Below, piece by piece: positions 54,931-64,000 of a stretch of DNA of 64,000 bases. The DNA comes from Bactericera cockerelli (lineage: Eukaryota > Arthropoda > Insecta > Hemiptera > Triozidae). The stretch covers positions 27,191,101 to 27,255,100 of the forward strand of contig CM044956.1 of the NCBI GenBank assembly GCA_024516035.1, in the 5' to 3' direction. Numbering within the stretch: position 1 is the stretch's first letter; each line of letters begins with the position of its first letter. Made by a program: the position numbers and the translations under genes. Under the pieces are notes generated by a model that was not told the DNA's origin, did not search any database, and saw nothing but the letters and a program-made list of their open reading frames with translations.

Positions 54931-55895
54931 CAGGGCCGCCAAAAAGAAGGAGCCACACGAAATATCAAGAGATCGGATTAAAAATTTTAAAAATTCTACA
55001 AACGTATACCATAATATCGAGGGGGAAACCTTTTCAACCAGATTTTAATCTTTTATCATTAGCAGGGGCGGCCCATGGGGGGTCAACTTTGGAATCTTAA
55101 ATGAAACCACACAATTTTTAATACATTTCTGAAAAGTAGTTGACATTAAAAGTATTTTAAGACTAATTTGAGATTTTTAATCAAAACAGGGCCGGATTTA
55201 CTTTAAATTAATGTGAAAAATTCCAAAATCCACGTGTAGTCCTAGTCTCTGCCCTGTTTTGAAGGGTATCTTAAATTTAGATTAAATAACTACACTCAGG
55301 GGATTTATTTAGCACAGATTATAATATCTACTAATAAAAGATAGTTTTTACACAATAAAAAAAAATATGACCCTTTGACACCTCCTTGATACTGAAGCTA
55401 ATGGTGTCAATAAGGCATGAAATTTAATTATTTCAAATAGGAAGACATGTGTTAAACAATTTTTACAAAAAATGTAACTTCTTTTTTTTTACTGAACCCT
55501 GTGAACTCAAACATGTCTTAAAATACTTTTAAAGTCAATTACTTTTCAGAAATCCGACCTCAGTAACTTGAGCGAAAAGGCGGTGGACTTGTAATCTGGA
55601 GGTCGGTGGTTCAAGTCCCGGTTTCAGCGTAGATTTAGTAAAGCGAGTTTGAGTAGTTGCGATATCACTAAAGTGATTAACACAAATATGATGACTTACT
55701 TTTCAGAAATCTATTTACAAATAGGGTGGTTCCATTTAAGATTCCAAAGTTGACCCCCACCCCCCCGGGTCCGCCCCTTGTAATGATAAAAAATCAAAAC
55801 CTAATAGAAAAGGTTTTCCCCCTCGATATAATGGTACACTGTTTTAGCTTTTCTCAAAATTTAAATCCGTTTCTAGATATTTCAGTGGTAGAATG
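54931..55895. mobile_element. Foldback element F, related to E, carrying a SINE
   Basis: CAGGGCCGCCAAAAAGAAGG and GGGGCGGCCCATGGGGGGTC on the left. On the right GACCCCCACCCCCCCGGGTC then TTTTCCCCCTCGATATAATG are inverted. The SINE at 55555-55695 interrupts the right arm. The outermost right end is diverged and its boundary is approximate. Confidence 0.65.
55555..55695 (+). mobile_element. tRNA(Thr)-like SINE with 16-bp target duplication
   Basis: TTACTTTTCAGAAATC occurs at 55539-55554 and 55696-55711, directly flanking the SINE. The head has ACTTGTAATCT (anticodon-like TGT) and GGTTCAAGTCC (B box). The body TAACACAAATATGATGA matches the copy at 51668. Direct evidence of LINE-mediated retroposition. 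Confidence 0.9.
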
Positions 55896-57079
55896 TATAG
55901 ATAAGATTCGTTTTAAAGCATAAAAAAATAAGTTATACAGACTTTCAACCAAAGAGGCATTTTTGAAATCTTAAAATCTCATTTTTAGCCAATTTGGTTT
56001 AATTAAAAGAGAAAATATGCTTTTAAATTAAAAAATGCGGAGAAAAAAAGGTGGGGAAGGGCAGGGGGGGCCCCAAAAAGGTGTAAGGGTTTGGGCCCCT
56101 AGGGCCCTTCTATCTTTGAATTGAAGAATTAAAAATTTTATGGGTTTAAAAAATTAGGGGGGTGAAAATTTGTTGAAGTTGGGGGAAATTTAAGGCAATT
56201 TAAACTACCTACGAATAAAATGTGCATTTTTTTGAAAACAGAATTGACAAATTTTTTAATTTATCTTGAGAGTGTAAAAACCAAAAAGGTGGGCCCGTTG
56301 GAGGGAGTTTTTTTTAAAAGTTTTGGGGTTTTTTATAGAGCCCCTTTATCTTGCCACCGTGTTGAAGAATCTTGGTGGTTTGTGAAGGCCCTTTATTTCT
56401 GTAGGATAGGGAGTGGGTCTTAAAGGAAAAAGGGAAAAAAAACCCCCGAGAAAACTGAAAATATTCTCGTTTTTTTTTAAATTTTTTGGGAAAAATTGCA
56501 AAACACTTTTTCGTTACAAAGGGGAAAACGAAAAAAAGATTGGGGTGGGTGGAAAATTTTCGTAATCTAATTACGAGTGAAAATTTTTTTTTTTAAATGT
56601 AAAAGTAAAGATAAATATGGGCAGATTTTATGATCTTATTTGAGCGTAAAAATTTTTTGAGAAATGGAAGAGTGGCAAAATATTGATTGGGGAAAAATAA
56701 AATTCGTGCGATTTCGGGGGGAAATTTTCAAAGTTAAAAATTAAACCCCCCGGCTTTGGTTTATTTTGTTGAGGAGGCCGTTTTTGGCCAGTTTTTCCCC
56801 GGAATTGAAAACCCCGGGGTGATGTATTTTTTTATTATGAAAAAGCACGGGAAAACCCCAAGGGAAAACCCCAATGTTCCTTTTTATTTTTTTTTTGAAA
56901 GCCCCGACGGAAAAAATTTTGAAAAACCCCAAAAATTTTTTTTGTAAAAAAGTCAAAGCCCTAAAGGGTTACTTGAGCTTTTTTGATTATTGGAATGTTC
57001 GAATTAAAGGCAGTTTTGCATTTTTTTATTTTAAGTTTCCCCTAGAAAAAAATTTGGGGGGGTTTTAAAATTTTAAAAA

Positions 57080-57180
57080 AAGAGGTTGTGTGTGTAGGGG
57101 GGGGTGAATGTGGGTGGGTGGGTGGGTGTGTTGGGGTTTGGGGGTGTGGTGATGTGTGAGGTTTTTTGGGGTGTGTTTAT
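57080..57180 (-). repeat. GT-rich tract, reverse of the LINE-tail CA repeat
   Basis: GTTGTGTGTGTAGG, GGGTGGGTGGGTGGGTGTGT, GGTGATGTGTGAGG: reverse complement of the CACATCACAC/CACCCATCC-type tract at 4950-5120, with G runs lengthened. Confidence 0.55.
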
Positions 57181-58859
57181 CTTTTTTAATTAAAAATTTT
57201 ACTTTTTATTAAAAAATTAAGTATTGTATTTGTCGAAAATTTGTCCCCCTTTTTTTTTTGGAGAATATAGCCCAGGTACCAAAAAATTGTTTTGCCCCTT
57301 TGGCCCCGCGTGAAAAATATTGGAAGGTAAAGAGTAGGATTGAAATTTTTGGTATGGAAATTTTTTTATACAAGACAACCCCCATTTTTTTTGTTTTAAA
57401 TTGGGGGGAGGGGGAAATATTGGCGAAGCGGGTTTTTGAATTGGTTTTTTAAAAAACAAAAAAAAATTTAAAAAAAAATTTTTTGATTTAAAAAAATAGG
57501 GTTTTTTTTTGAATTCAAATTTGGGGCCCCCCTTTCCGTTGTTTTTTTGGGGGGCCGTTTGATAATTTTTTTTATTCTCCCCGTGGGGTGAATAACAAAT
57601 AATGTTTTGAGGGGTGATTAGAATTTGAAATTTTTTTAGTAAAGTTACCCCGGCCCGTGGGGAATTTTATTTTTTTGGGGTAAGGAAGCGTGTGATGTTT
57701 TTCCCGTTTTTTTAATTTATTTACAAAATAAAAACAAAAAACTAAATTGGTAATAAAAACGAGAAAATGTAAAAAAAGAATAAAATTCGTAAATTTTTTT
57801 AAATAAGATTTAAAAAAAGTTTTTTGTACGTATTGTGATGCCTTTTTTTTAAATAAAGTTGAGAATCTTAAAAAAAATACGCATGAAACAACAGATGTTT
57901 GAAATTAATAAATTTTTTTTAATACATTACTTGTAGTTGGTGATAATACTCTAGATTCGGCAGGGCCTTGGAATAACCCCCCTAGGGGGGGGATGGTTGG
58001 GGATGAGAACGATATTTTAAAGAAGGGAATTTTCAGATTTTGCGTTTTGGTTTTTTTTGTTTATGTATATTTTCCCCCCAAAATTTATACTAGTTGTTTT
58101 GATTTAAAAATTTTTTTTTTTTTTTATTATAAAGCAAGTCAAGATAAAAGAGATATTTGCCCCCAAAATAAAAATTTGGAGTTTTGATTGAATTCACATT
58201 CGGGTTTTATGTAATAAAATTTGGGGGAGAAAAGTAAATTAGAGTATAAAATAAAATTTGAGTAGCTAAGGGTGAAAAAAACCCCAGGATTTTTATTTTG
58301 TGAGGAGTTTAAAAAGGAAAAATCGTGCATTTAGGAAAGAATATAAAAGGGGGGACTAAAAAATGCTTTAGTTTTTTTTGTCGAAAAATAGGGGGTGTTT
58401 TTTTTGTGAAAAAAAAATTTTTATGGGTTATTTTATTTGGTTGTAAATCGATATTCTTCCGAAAATTTTAAATTTAAAAGGACGTTTTTTTTTTTTTTTT
58501 TTTTTTTTTTTTTGAGGTTGCAAGGATTCCTAAGCCCAAAAAATTTTTTTTTTTTTTTTTAATTTTATAAAAATATACATGAAAAAATACTTAAAAAAAA
58601 ATTAAAAATAAAATTTTTGGGGGAAAAAAAATTTTTGTGGTTTTTTTGTGTATGAAGAAAAAAAAACATAAGTTTCTGGTATCCGCGAATTTTTTATATG
58701 GAAAGGGTTGTCGCAAATTTTGTGAGGGATTTAAAGTGGCCTCGTGTTGGGTGTATTGAGCTTGATAATTTATTTTTGGGAATTTCCCCCCCACTTGGAA
58801 TTGGACTTGGTCCGTTTTTTTTGTGAGGTAGATTACACAAATGGTTCCTTAATGGTTAA

Positions 58860-59060
58860 ATAAAATGAATTTAAAAAGGCGTATTTGTTGTTTTTGTAAA
58901 AAAAAAATTTTTTTTGCCGATTTCATTTTTTTTATATTTTGGAGTTTATAATCCCCAGCAAAATTTTGGGTTTTTTGGGGGTTTGCGGTTTTAAAAAAAA
59001 ATTTTGTAAAGGGAAAAATTGGAAAAACCAAAAAAGGGGGTTTGAAGGGCCCTTTTTTAA
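58860..59060. repeat. Degraded repeat, second copy near 61600-61800
   Basis: AAAAGGCGTATTTGTTGTTT, TTGCCGATTTCATTTTTT, then GAGTTTATAATCCCCAGCAA parallels AAAGCGGGTATTGTTGTTTT, TTGCCTGTTTTCAATTTT and TTTTATAATCTGATAAATTT about 2.7 kb to the right. Poor base quality prevents finer alignment by eye. Confidence 0.4.
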
Positions 59061-61599
59061 AATTTAAAACGTTAAAAGGTTGGGTGAAAGGGGAAGGCCC
59101 GACCCCTAACTTTTTATTTAAAGTTATTTTTCGTGAACGGTACACTGATTTTTTAAAATTTGTTGTTTGACATCTTTTTTTAAAAGGTATTTTTTTATGA
59201 TTAAAATTAAATTTAAAATTGATATTTAAAAAAAAAATTTTTTTAAAAAAAAGTAAAAAAAAGGTCATATTGGATCAGAATTTTTTAGAATTGTAGGAAA
59301 AAAAATTTCTACCATTAAAAAAAAAAAAAAAAATTTTTTGCGGTTTTGGGGGGAAAATGATTTTTTTAAAAAATTTTCCCAAAATTGGCGTATACGTGAA
59401 TATGAAAAAGTGAAAAATACGGGGAAATTTTGTCCATAATTGGGTTTTTTTTTTTTTGGGTAGGTACGTAAAAAGAAAAGGGTTTTATTTGTGGCCAAAA
59501 AGGGAAAAGGAAAAAATTAATAAAGATCAGGTATTTGAGAGATTAATTTTTAAAATTAATTTATAAAATAGGATTTTTAATATTTTATAATTTTTTTTTG
59601 GTATTTTTTTAGAAAAAAGTGTGTTTTTGTTCACCCCCCTCCCCAAAAACTTTTCTAAAAAAAAAATTTTGAAAAAAAATTTAAAAAATCGTTTTATGAA
59701 GTTCTCTTACGAAAGAAAAATTTAAAGGATTTCCAAAGAGTAGAAAAAAAAAATTGAAGGGGGAATTTTTTTGCTTAAGACATGCGGGTGGTAATGGAAT
59801 AGTACTTGGCACTATCAATGAGTGTCCCCAAACCCAAGTTGAGCGTTACTTCCCCTTTCTTCATAAAATAAATTTTGCTGGTGTTGGTTTTTTTAAATTG
59901 TGAGAAAGAAAAAAAAATTATACACTTTTAAAAGGGGGAGATTGTGTGTGTATTTCCGTGATTTATTGGGCCTCTTTTTAAAATTTTTTTTTTTGTTTTT
60001 AAAAAAAAATGTATTTTTCCCCTTTCTTTCAATTAAAAATTTGGTTTTCTTTGTTTTTCTTGATAATATAATAATAAAAAAAAAAAAATTGAAATTTCGA
60101 AGTTGAAAAAAATTTAATTTTGGTATTTTTATTATTTTTTTTTAAAAAAGATGATAATATTTAAAAATTTTGATGTAAGTATCCGAAAGAAAAAAATTGA
60201 AAAAAAAAACGCAAAAAACATCCAAAACAAAAATACTGAATAAAATACAGGGGATGAAAAAACCCGCCGATTTTTTTGAGAGTTTGAGTTAGAATCTTGA
60301 ACAAATTGGTCTGGTTGAATTTTTGGGAAATATTTTGAATCGCAACCTTAAAAGGGGTTTTTAGGGGGGAAAGTAGTTTTCCCAAATTTTAATGGAATGA
60401 TATTTTTTTAAATATAATTTTTATGAATATTTTTGTTTTTTTTTTTAGTAAGAAATTTTTTTTGTTTTTTATTTTTATGCATGACTTTGTAAATACAATT
60501 TATTTATGTCAGTGGAAGGGAAAATAAAAATTTTTTAGGAGAGCCCCGGAAAATTTTGGGGTGGGGGCCCAAAAAAACTAAAAAATTAAAATTAATCCCA
60601 AAAAATGTGAAGCAGATTTACAAAAAAAAAAAAAACAAATAATTCAATTTGATTTTTAATGGATAAGTCAGGGTAAATTTTAAAAAAAGATGGGTTTTTT
60701 TCGGAAATTTAAAATTTTCAAAAATTGGTATACCATAACTTTGAAAAGAATTAGGTTATGATGAGAATCGGGGTTTGTCGGGACATAGATACTTGTTACG
60801 CTCTTTAAAAGATCGAGCAAAAAATTTTATCAAAATATGGGTAATCAAAGTTCTAATAGATATGAAAATTGAAGATTTTTGGGTCGATTTTTTAAAAGTT
60901 TGGCTTTTTTAAAGCTATCTTATGTGATTAATAACAAAATTATTATTGAAGTTTAAAATAATATAAAAAATATTAATTGTTGTGGTAGTCCTGGGGAGTG
61001 AGTTTTGGGGTGGCTTGAGTGGTGATGGGTGATTGGGGGGGGGGTTTTTTCTGTACTTTGTTGGGGTATACTGTGAGGAAAAATGGAGTGGTTATGTGAG
61101 AGCGACGTGGGAATTTAGGCAATTATAAGAATAAATTATGTGGTAAAGTTATGTTTCGGCCTAAAAATTGTGACAAATCACAAAAGTTAAATAACATATT
61201 TTGGTTGTAAGGAATTTTTTTTACAAAAAGTGTTAAGAATTTTTTTTCAGTTTTTTCTGTGGCCCCCCTGAAAGTGTAGGGAGTTTTGGAAATGAAAGTG
61301 ACATCTTATTAAGAGTGAATTATTTATCTTTAAAAACTTAAAAAAGAAAAAGTGGATACAATTATTGATTTTTTTTTCACCGGGGGTGGTTTTTTAGTTT
61401 TTTTGATTGCCCCCCTGAAATGGTTAATATATGTGGTTAAGGTTTTAGGTATTTTTTTTTAAAAAATTTTTTTTTTTTTATGACGAATTTATTTCAGAAC
61501 CTTAAAAATAAATGTTTTTAGTGTTGGTGAGTGATAAACATCAAAATAAACCAAAGAGTTTAAAGTAAAGTTTAGTAATTTATTTCCCGGAAATTTTTA

Positions 61600-61800
61600 A
61601 TTTAAAAGCGGGTATTGTTGTTTTGTAATTAAAAAAATTTTTTGCCTGTTTTCAATTTTTTATTTTTTGGATTTTTATAATCTGATAAATTTTGGTTTTG
61701 TGTTGTTGTTGTTAAAAAATTTTTGGTACTTTGTTTGGGTTTGGTTTAAAAAAGTGAGTTTGTAATTGGACGGTTACCCTTTAAAATTTGTTTGATTAGA
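61600..61800. repeat. Degraded repeat, partner of 58860-59060
   Basis: See the matching phrases AAAGCGGGTATTGTTGTTTT and TTTTATAATCTGATAAATTT. The two may be copies of one dispersed element or a long-period tandem unit. Confidence 0.4.
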
Positions 61801-64000
61801 GGATTGCTTTTGCTGTATTTTTTAATGGTGAGAAGTCGTTGTTAGGAAGGTTTTAGGGGTTTTTAAAAAAAAAAAAGATTGAGAAAGTTTTTTTCTGTGA
61901 ATTAAAGGGTTTTTATTTGGATTAGAGGTTTGAATATAAAAATCCCAGTATTACTTTGCTGTTGGATGCGAGGCATGAGTTTACTGTAATGTTCAGTTTG
62001 TTTCTTGGGTTTTGGGGAAATAGTCAATTTGATGAAGCGGGGGTTTTTAAAATATATTTGGATACGATTTATTTAAAAGATGGGGTATAGTTTAGTGTTG
62101 TTTTGTGTTTTTCCCATAGATTTTTTGCTTTTTTAAATCATTTTTAAAAAGTTTTGGATTTTTTGGTATTGGAGTTTTATTTGGTTAGGAAAAACCCCAT
62201 TATATTGTACTTGTTTTATTTAAATCTATTTGCTATTGATTTAGTTTTATAATGAGGGTTTTTTTAATATTGTGTTTTTTTTGTAAAGTGGAAATTTTAA
62301 ATATTTTAATTTTCTGGGGCGTTTCCTTGATTGTTTTGTGATTTTTTTTTGTAAAAAATTGTTTTTTAATTTAAAATGTTTTAAGGTATAATATATTTTT
62401 TTATATACTTTTTCTTCCCTTGGTTGTCATCTTGTTTGAAAATTTTTTTAACAAGTTCCAGAATATTAGAGTTGGGTTGGGATTTTAAAGATTCATTAAC
62501 TAGTGGGTATTTTTTTAATTAATTCAAAATTCATGTTTTCAGTATATTTTTCGTGTTTTTTTAAAAAGTTGAAAAATTTTTGATTGTGTGGAAAATTTTT
62601 TTACAATTTTCCCTCAAGATAAGAACTAATTTCTTGGATCTTTTTCGAATTATGGGTTTTTTATTCCTGTGTGTAAAAGGTGTATTTTTAGGTGTTGAGT
62701 CTTTCTATTCGTTTCGTTTGAATTTGAGGTTGTATCAAAAAAACTTTGGGGGGATTTTCTTTTTCCCTTGTTGGGACCCTTTGTTTGGGGGGAGGGAAAT
62801 TTTCAAAGAAAAACGTGGGATCCCCCCCCCAGAAATAGAATTTGGTGTTGTTTTTTATACAAGGGGGTTAAGTGTGCTTTCCTGGGGTGATTGGATTGAG
62901 TTTGGCGCGAGGGATGGAAGGTGGTGGTCGGAATTTTGAGGTTGGAGGTAGGATTCCCCCCGCGGTTATTGAATGTTTGGCTTTTTCCCGGGGGCCCTGT
63001 TTTTAAATAAAAAAAAGAAGGAATTTGGTTTTTTTGTTTTCCCCAAAAGGGGGAGTTTAAAAAGTTTTTTTTAAAAATACAAATTATTTTAAAATTAAAG
63101 GGGGTTACTTTTTAAATTTGGAAGGGGTTTTTTTCCCAAAAAAATTTTTTTAAAAACCCCCCTTTAAAAAAAATGTTGATGTGGGTCCTTGAAAAGATTA
63201 ATTGTATTTTTTTGTTAATTTTTTTCTTGAAATTTAATTAAGGCCCGTAAATGAAAGATTGTTTTTTTATGTTTTTTTTTTTGCATTTGTGAAAATTTTT
63301 TAAATTTTGAATTTTAATAAAGTTAAATTTTATTTTGGTGGAAATGGCAAAATGTTTCTTGGATGTTGATGGCCCCTTTAAAAAAAGGTTATTAAAAAAT
63401 ATGGTTTTACTTGATGTTGAGTGGGACGAAAATTTGGTAATAGGAAAAAAACCCGCATTTGTTGCGTTTGAAAAATTGTCCCAAAAAGTTTCCAGTTTCT
63501 TTGTTATATCTAAAAAATTTCATACTAAAATTAAAGAACATCCCGAAAATTTATATTATTGGAAAAAAAAAAATGTTGGTGATTTAAAATCGAAAGTGGA
63601 AGCCCCCTGGTCCCTAACCATAAAGAGAAGATGTTTTAAAAAAGAAATTTGGGCCCCAAAGGGGGTTTTGAGGTGTCGTTCGTTTTTTTTTTTTTTCGTG
63701 TGTCGTTTGGATGGTGGAAAATATAAAAGTTCCCCCTCGATAGTTAAGGTTAGGTTTGTCAAGGTTATGATTGTGACACCCCAAAACCCCGTAGGGGAGG
63801 AAAAAGGTCGTAAAGGGTTTTTTTTTTGAATAAAACCTAAATTTGGGGAAAAAAGATTAGAGTAGTTATTGTTAGGAGGACCCCAAACCCTTTTTGGGGT
63901 GGAACGACTAAGAAAAAAAGTTGGGAAAAACCTTCCCTTTGATGCGGTTTTTAATAAATTGGTTGAATTTAACAATTCCCCAAAAGCCTTAGTGTTTAAG

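Larger units (their letters stand above)
55896..64000. other. Low-quality, homopolymer-rich G/T-biased sequence
   Basis: From about 56.0 kb the text fills with runs of T, A and G (and few C), for example about 57.05-57.2, 58.48-58.56 and 62.3-62.5 kb. No long frame has recognisable protein content, and frames such as the one at 63335-63829 are low-complexity. Fragments of known repeats can be glimpsed (LINE-tail CA tract in reverse at 57080-57180; TTTCGTGAACGGTACACTGA near 59130), so real sequence lies under heavy indel error. I support no gene here. Confidence 0.7.

Noticed and set aside
58849..60385. Several minus-strand frames of 70-140 codons
   Set aside because: Low-complexity K/F/N-rich frames in poor-quality sequence, not similar to any family I know.
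63335..63829. 164-codon frame on the + strand near the right end
   Set aside because: Lysine/phenylalanine-rich translation of homopolymer-expanded sequence with no recognisable motif.

Overview
This is eukaryotic nuclear DNA, most likely from an insect or close relative with a large, transposon-rich, AT-rich genome. Exons are short and split by kilobase introns. Splice sites are canonical GT/AG, and the three host genes are animal housekeeping-type genes. Short repeats bounded by TATA|CAGGGTG termini occur throughout, alongside tRNA- and 5S-derived SINEs, mariner and pogo DNA transposons and Jockey-type LINE debris. The species cannot be fixed from this sequence. There is one 100-N gap.

Layout. 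1-13 kb: five consecutive + strand exons of the ER glucosidase II alpha subunit (GANAB, glycoside hydrolase family 31), including the catalytic nucleophile exon. The introns hold foldback elements, SINEs and microsatellites. The last exon is followed by a 114-bp tandem duplication of its own 3' end and donor site, and the rest of the gene was not found. 13.2-26.3 kb: the 5' end of a decayed mariner, a repeat fragment, the gap, about 12.5 kb of a 162-bp satellite, then a mariner 3' end. The satellite is clean on its right side and dissolves leftwards into homopolymer-rich sequence and a 403-nt T run next to the gap. 26.3-30.6 kb: small MITEs, a nested inverted-repeat complex and 5S-headed SINEs.

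31-32.7 kb: a single-exon, near-full-length NDC1 (transmembrane nucleoporin) reading frame broken by two one-base frameshifts at A-rich spots. 33-36.6 kb: repeats, a TTAA-flanked MITE, a 34-bp perfect palindrome and the C-terminal piece of a retrotransposon protein. 36.7-42.9 kb: a five-exon CRAL-TRIO lipid-transfer-type gene on the minus strand, whose exons join in phase to about 270 codons. 43-51 kb: repeats, a second complete copy of the 2.2-kb foldback and a decayed Jockey-type LINE. 51.2-52.8 kb: a 1.57-kb pogo-like deletion derivative with intact terminal inverted repeats and an open frame ending in a PHD-type zinc finger. 53-56 kb: a minisatellite, a hairpin MITE, a coiled-coil/GDSL-like LINE ORF1 relic and a foldback carrying a SINE with a 16-bp target duplication. 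56-64 kb: G/T-rich, homopolymer-expanded sequence that looks like poor consensus; no gene could be supported there.

The three host genes (glycoprotein folding, nuclear pore, lipid transfer) are functionally unrelated. Most of the interest lies in the mobile elements: mariner ends around a satellite, two SINE families with different heads on one body, TATA-targeting foldbacks, and the pogo derivative with a surviving zinc-finger frame.
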